DNA of 64,000 nucleotides from Alopecurus myosuroides (taxonomy: Eukaryota > Streptophyta > Magnoliopsida > Poales > Poaceae), in contig CM054058.1 of assembly GCA_028641055.1 (NCBI GenBank), positions 242,158,187 through 242,222,186 on the forward strand. The letters run 5' to 3'. Shown piece after piece: positions 60,130 through 64,000 of the stretch. Position numbers and translations under genes: made by a program. The notes beneath the pieces were generated by a model that had not been told where the DNA came from, searched no databases, and worked only from the letters and a program-made list of their open reading frames with translations. Positions within the stretch are counted from its first letter, which is position 1. The number at the start of each line of letters is the position of its first letter.

Positions 60130-63100
60130 TATTCTTGTCCACGTCCATGCCTCATTATTCTCAGGAAATGACAATGCACCTCAAGACAAGGGAAAGAATC
60201 CTACTACATATACTCGTTCCCGCAAGAAAAGTGCAACTAAAGTTTCTGGTTTCACTTCTTTTCAGAGACAGAGTCCTTCACTCCCTGTTAATCCAGAGGA
60301 GCCTGTTTATCGCAACTGGGGCGCTCTGAGCACCAAGGACTTTGAGAATGGGCGCCTCCAGTTCAAATCATATGAGTTGAGGAGCGTACATGTGCATATT
60401 CCAGATTCTATTGCAAGATGCACGAGTGGGTCTATGAGTTTGTTATCTGTGGTCTGAAGAACTCTCATGTGGACCAGCATTACTTTGATGTGGACTTTGC
60501 ACGCGAGCATTGGACTCGAGTGATTGAGCTTATGGATTTTCACGGCATCAATGCTCTCATGGGTAATTATCGCCCCTTTTCTCTTGAGTTTCTCAGGTAA
60601 TTCTCTTCCACTGTCCATTTCTCCACTGAGGGTCCCCGCACACTTACCTGGATGAGTGTTGGCATCAAGTGTACCACCACCATGACTGATTTTGGGGCTA
60701 TTCTGGGTCTTCCGGAGGTCATCTATAATGCCATGACTCACACTAGGATCCATGGTGACGAGAAGTTGTTGTTGAAAGCCGGGACTGGTATTCGCCATTG
60801 CTATCCTCCTGGTTTTGGTGCCCAACTCATTCCCAAGGCCAAGTACTTCACTGATTTCTGGTACATTGTTTGCACTATTCTCCGGAACACTATTAATGTC
60901 AAATTCGGTGAGAATGGCGAGGTTCGCAAGTGGTTGGTCAACCTCCTCTATCATATTGGGTCGGTTAAAGATCGCAACAAGCCTTTGGATATTCTGGACT
61001 ACATGTGGCATGAGATGAGGACTGTGGTTAAGGATAAGAGGGTTCCCATCTATGGCCAATACCTTTAGACACTCTTTGATCAGTAGATCCCCCGGGCTCT
61101 CATAAAAAACTATCCCAAAGTGGCTCCCACAAATAGTTCTCTTCTCACCGCTGCTGAAACTGAAGTGGCAGCTTCCCGCCGCCCCAAACGTGTTCGCACA
61201 TCTTCTACTGGGCCCAGTACATCTCATGGTATCACTCTCTCTCCTTCTCCAGACCATACTGTCCCATACTCTGGAAAATTTAGCATCAAAAGGGATCTTC
61301 AAAATATGAATTGTTTCTTCCTTGATCATCAGAAAACGGCCTATCATTCCTATTCAAAAGGAAAGGCATCGCGTCGCAACCAGATGGCTACCATGACTGC
61401 TCTTAACCTTCCAATGGGTCCTTCTAGCTCGTAGGAGCTCACTGAGGAAAAATGGCAGTCCAAGAACACGTACTGGCTTGGTGATGATGCTATCTCAATG
61501 ATGGCTAACGTTGGTAAACCCCAAGAGAAAGGTTGTGAAGAGTGCAGCAGCAAGTTTTCCCTCAGAAAAGAAACCAAGGTTGAATCGACCAGTAGGAGGA
61601 AGAAGTAACTTCAGAAGGTTGATGCAGCTGAGATGGCAGAGCGCACTACCAGTTCAGCAGCAACGTGGAACCTACACAATACAATCAAATCACTTTTCCC
61701 CAACGAATCAGTGAGGTTGTCAATCTCACCAGTTTTGCTGAAAAACAAAGAGGTTAAACGTATTGTGTGAAAATGGTATGAGAACAGTAGCAGCAGTACG
61801 AAAACAGTGGAAGCAGTGTGTGTATTATCAGTGTGAGGAAAATAGACCGGGTTCGACAGTTCACTAGTGGTGTCTCTCCGTGAAAGATAAATAACATGTG
61901 CGGTGAACAAATTACAACTCGGCAATTGACAGAAATGAAGGCTGCACCGTAGTGCATATGAAAGACTTAAACATTACTATGTGATTCATGCGGGCATTAC
62001 AACAAGATACATAGACCGTCATCCAACTGCATCTATGACTAATAATTCACCCTCCGAATATCATCCGAACAAACGTTGGGTATTAAGTTGCAAGCAACAG
62101 ATAATCGTAGTAAGCAAAGTGTGTAGTGTAAATAATAAAATCATCCTTAAACAAAGCATTGTTGTTTTCTCCCTAATGGCAACAACACATCCTCCATCCG
62201 TCACGTTTCTTTCACTCGAGCACAGATGCAAAGAAGGCATGAACCCACTATCGAGCATAAATACTCCCTCCTGGAGTTACTAGCATCTACTTGGCTAGAG
62301 CATCTACTACTAACGGAGAGCATGCAAGATCATAAATAACATATGCATGAAGATAACATGATAGATTTATAATCAGAAGACATAACATTCAACATTCATT
62401 GGATCCCAGCAAACACAACATGTAGCATTACATAAAGATGATCTCGATCTTGTGAGGCAGCTCAAGAGATCTAAACATGAGGCATAAAGTGGAGGAGACA
62501 ACCACCTAGCTACTTCTATGGACCCGTAGTCCAGGGATGAACTACTCACTCATCACTGCGGAGGAGGGCATGGTGGTGTAGACCCCTCCGGTAACGAATT
62601 TCCCTCCCGTCAGGGTGCCGGGAGAGCTCCAGAACCCTCCCGGTCTCGGGATGACGATGACGCGGTCTCGGGTGTTTCTCGGGAAAAAGTGGTCTATTTC
62701 TAGGGTTGATATGTCGGGGGGATTATATGGGCGAAAGAGCGATGGCAGAGGGCACCCGGGAGGCCAGACCACCCCCAGGCGCGGCCGGGGGGTGGGGGGC
62801 GCCGCCCTATGGTGTGGCCCCCCTGTGTCCCCTCTACTGGTCTCTTCGGGACTCCGTGGAACCTTCGGGAATTCTAAGACTTCCGGGCTTCGAATTTTCC
62901 AATTCCGAGAATATTTCCAGAACAACTTTTCTGAAACAAAAAACAGTAGAAAACAGGGAACTCGCTCTGTGGCATCTTGTTAATAGGTTAGTCCCGAAAA
63001 TCGATAAAAAAAATACATAAAGTGTATAGCAAACATGTAGGAAATAACATGAAAACAACATGGAACATCAGAAATTAAGACTACGTTTATGATGTATCAC

Positions 63101-63217
63101 TCACTTGGACAGTTTGGTGTATGTTTTGCAGCCGAGGCCAGTTCCAGTCAGGCTCCTCCCAATGATGATGAGGAATATAATGAGGAGGATGCGGAGTTTG
63201 GTGATGATGACGAGTGA
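60130..63217 (+). pseudogene. Second Sirevirus env-like gene, decayed and split by a solo LTR
   Basis: The start region has a CTCAG|GAAATGAC acceptor-like site (60156-60160) and an Arg/Lys/Ser segment, as in copia-1 at 7657. A PVYRNWGALSTKDFENGRLQ block is followed by a frame change near 60390-60415, then MHEWVYEFVICGLKN, RPFSLEFLR, a TAA (60598-60600), WMSVGIKCTT, DFGAILGLPEV and WLVNLLYHIG. TAG stops are at 61066, 61087 and 61432. The frame reaches 61498, is interrupted by a 1.6-kb solo LTR, and resumes at 63100 with an acidic tail (NDDEEYNEEDAEFGDDDE) ending at 63217. It aligns by eye with 7870-9102 of copia-1. Function unknown. Confidence 0.8.
61499..63099 (-). repeat. Solo gypsy LTR (1,601 bp), minus strand, inside the env-like gene
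   Basis: Bounded by TGATGGCTAACG and ...GATGTATCA, flanked by CTCAA (61494-61498) and CTCAC (63100-63104), four of five matching. Same family group as 45781-47345, with shared blocks AACCAAGGTT, TTCACTAGTGGTGTCTCTCC and CCCTATGGTGTGGC in the same order. There is no internal gypsy sequence. Confidence 0.85.
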
Positions 63218-63854
63218 TTGACGGTGCATAATTTTCTCCCTTTTTGGTGTCTTGATGCCAAGGGGGAGAAATATTAGGGTCCTCGTTATTTGCATTAGGA
63301 CCATTGCATATCATGCATCCATTTGTGTCTTATCATTCTTGTTGCTTTCTCGTTCTTAATTGAACTTGTTATTGGTGTGGTTTGTTCGAACTTTGTTATT
63401 ATTGTAAGACTGTGTCTCCACTATTCACCGTTCTATCTATCTATTATGCGATGAAGCCTATGGTGAGATTTATTCCTGCAATGCAAACTACCAATATTAG
63501 ATTCTATCATATGCTTATAAGTTGAGTTTTGGTAACTTGGTGCAAATTGGATTAAAAACCTCATGGTATATACACCTCTAGTGTTAAATCTCCCATATAT
63601 CAATCTCATGTTATACATCAATCTCATGTTAACATCGCCACTTGCTTAGCATCACATATTGAATTGATTTATAAAACATAGAGGGAGACACAAATCTTAA
63701 TAATTTTATCCCATTTGTTTACCAAAGCTATATCCAATATTTGGGCACACAAATAGGGGGAGCCCCTCTATATTTTATTTCCTTGAAAATGTGTATTTTA
63801 AATATCCTTAGTGCAAATCCATGTGTTGTCATCAAACATCAAAAGGGGGGAGAT
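63218..63854 (+). other. Second Sirevirus 3' spacer with three polypurine tracts
   Basis: Non-coding. Tracts: CCAAGGGGGAGAAA (63258-63271), AAATAGGGGGAGC (63751-63763) and the LTR-proximal AAAAGGGGGGAGAT (63841-63854). Order and spacing follow copia-1 (9156-9174 and 9394-9407). Confidence 0.7.
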
Positions 63855-63907
63855 TCAAAGGACATTTGTCCCCTAATCTTATTTTGGTGTTTGATCACAA
63901 CACATGG
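63819..63907 (+). other. Inverted repeat enclosing the second Sirevirus polypurine tract
   Basis: The left arm 63819-63844 (CCATGTGTTGTCATCAAACA...) pairs with the right arm 63882-63907 (...GTTTGATCACAACACATGG) at about 24 of 26 positions; the tract lies in the loop. Counterpart of 9371-9458. Confidence 0.8.
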
Positions 63908-64000
63908 AAGATCTAATATTTTCCCTAGGCATTATTAGGTATTCCAATGAAAACTTAGGTACTTTTAACATGGAGAAAAGCAAAAACAAGTGCCCTCTGA
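63855..64000 (+). repeat. Second Sirevirus 3' LTR, first 146 bp
   Basis: Begins TCAAAGGACATTTGTCCCCT after the polypurine tract, at the place where copia-1 has TGAAAGC, so the TG terminus may have mutated to TC. It shares the following ATTTTGGTG...GAT block with copia-1 and runs off the window. Confidence 0.75.

Noticed and set aside
60307..61347. A 346-codon open frame on the minus strand
   Set aside because: It is the antisense shadow of the env-like pseudogene on the + strand, which has homology to copia-1 7870-9102. The antisense frame shows no family motif.

Overview
This is intergenic DNA from a large plant genome, almost certainly a pooid grass (wheat, barley, rye or a relative). I infer this from the mixture of transposon families: a Maximus/Sirevirus-type copia, a chromodomain (Tekay/Del-type) gypsy with 4.6-kb LTRs, a LARD-like non-autonomous gypsy with 6.2-kb LTRs, gypsy LTRs whose sense start reads TGATACGTCTCCAACGTATC, and a BARE/Angela-like copia LTR starting TGTTGGAGGTATGCCC. 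I see no host gene, rRNA, functional tRNA or CRISPR. Nearly the whole window is nested transposons and their relics. LAYOUT, left half: a + strand Sirevirus copia (copia-1) starts left of the window (its 5' LTR tail is 1-293), encodes gag, pol and an env-like ORF to 9102, and its 3' LTR starts at 9408. That LTR is split at 10233/41265 by a 31-kb minus-strand gypsy (10234-41259, duplication TCCAT). The gypsy gag gene is itself split by a 15,969-bp + strand LARD-like element (19040-35008, duplication CAATG). The copia LTR resumes at 41265 and ends at 41935. Copia-1 as a whole sits in the LTR of a minus-strand, gag-only gypsy (remainder 41936-47345). LAYOUT, right half: a + strand gag scrap of a related gypsy (47346-48297); a BARE/Angela-like LTR from 48298 to about 52463, split by a 5'-truncated minus-strand LINE (50041-52111); that copia's leader and gag relic, interrupted by one gypsy LTR without a recognisable duplication (53337-54523) and one solo LTR (54652-56304); an AT-rich stretch without recognisable coding (57557-60100); and a second, decayed Sirevirus env-like gene (about 60130-63217) carrying a minus-strand solo LTR (61499-63099), followed by its polypurine tracts and the start of its 3' LTR (63855-64000). 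RELATIVE AGES: by eye the LARD-like LTRs differ at only three positions in about 6.19 kb. The 4.6-kb gypsy LTRs differ at roughly 1% of sites. The gag-only gypsy LTRs and the solo LTRs are much more diverged. The nesting order agrees: the youngest element is innermost. HOW THE PARTS WORK: each autonomous element carries the usual retrotransposition set (gag particle protein, protease, integrase, reverse transcriptase, RNase H, tRNA primer site, polypurine tract, LTR promoter), but every recognisable polyprotein here has at least one break. The LARD-like element has one intact small zinc-knuckle ORF and no pol, so it must be copied in trans. The most unusual observations are a U3-like palindrome array plus TATA box placed inside copia-1 ahead of its env-like ORF, a long inverted repeat enclosing the polypurine tract that covaries between the two Sireviruses, and an extra sense ORF ahead of gag in the 31-kb gypsy.
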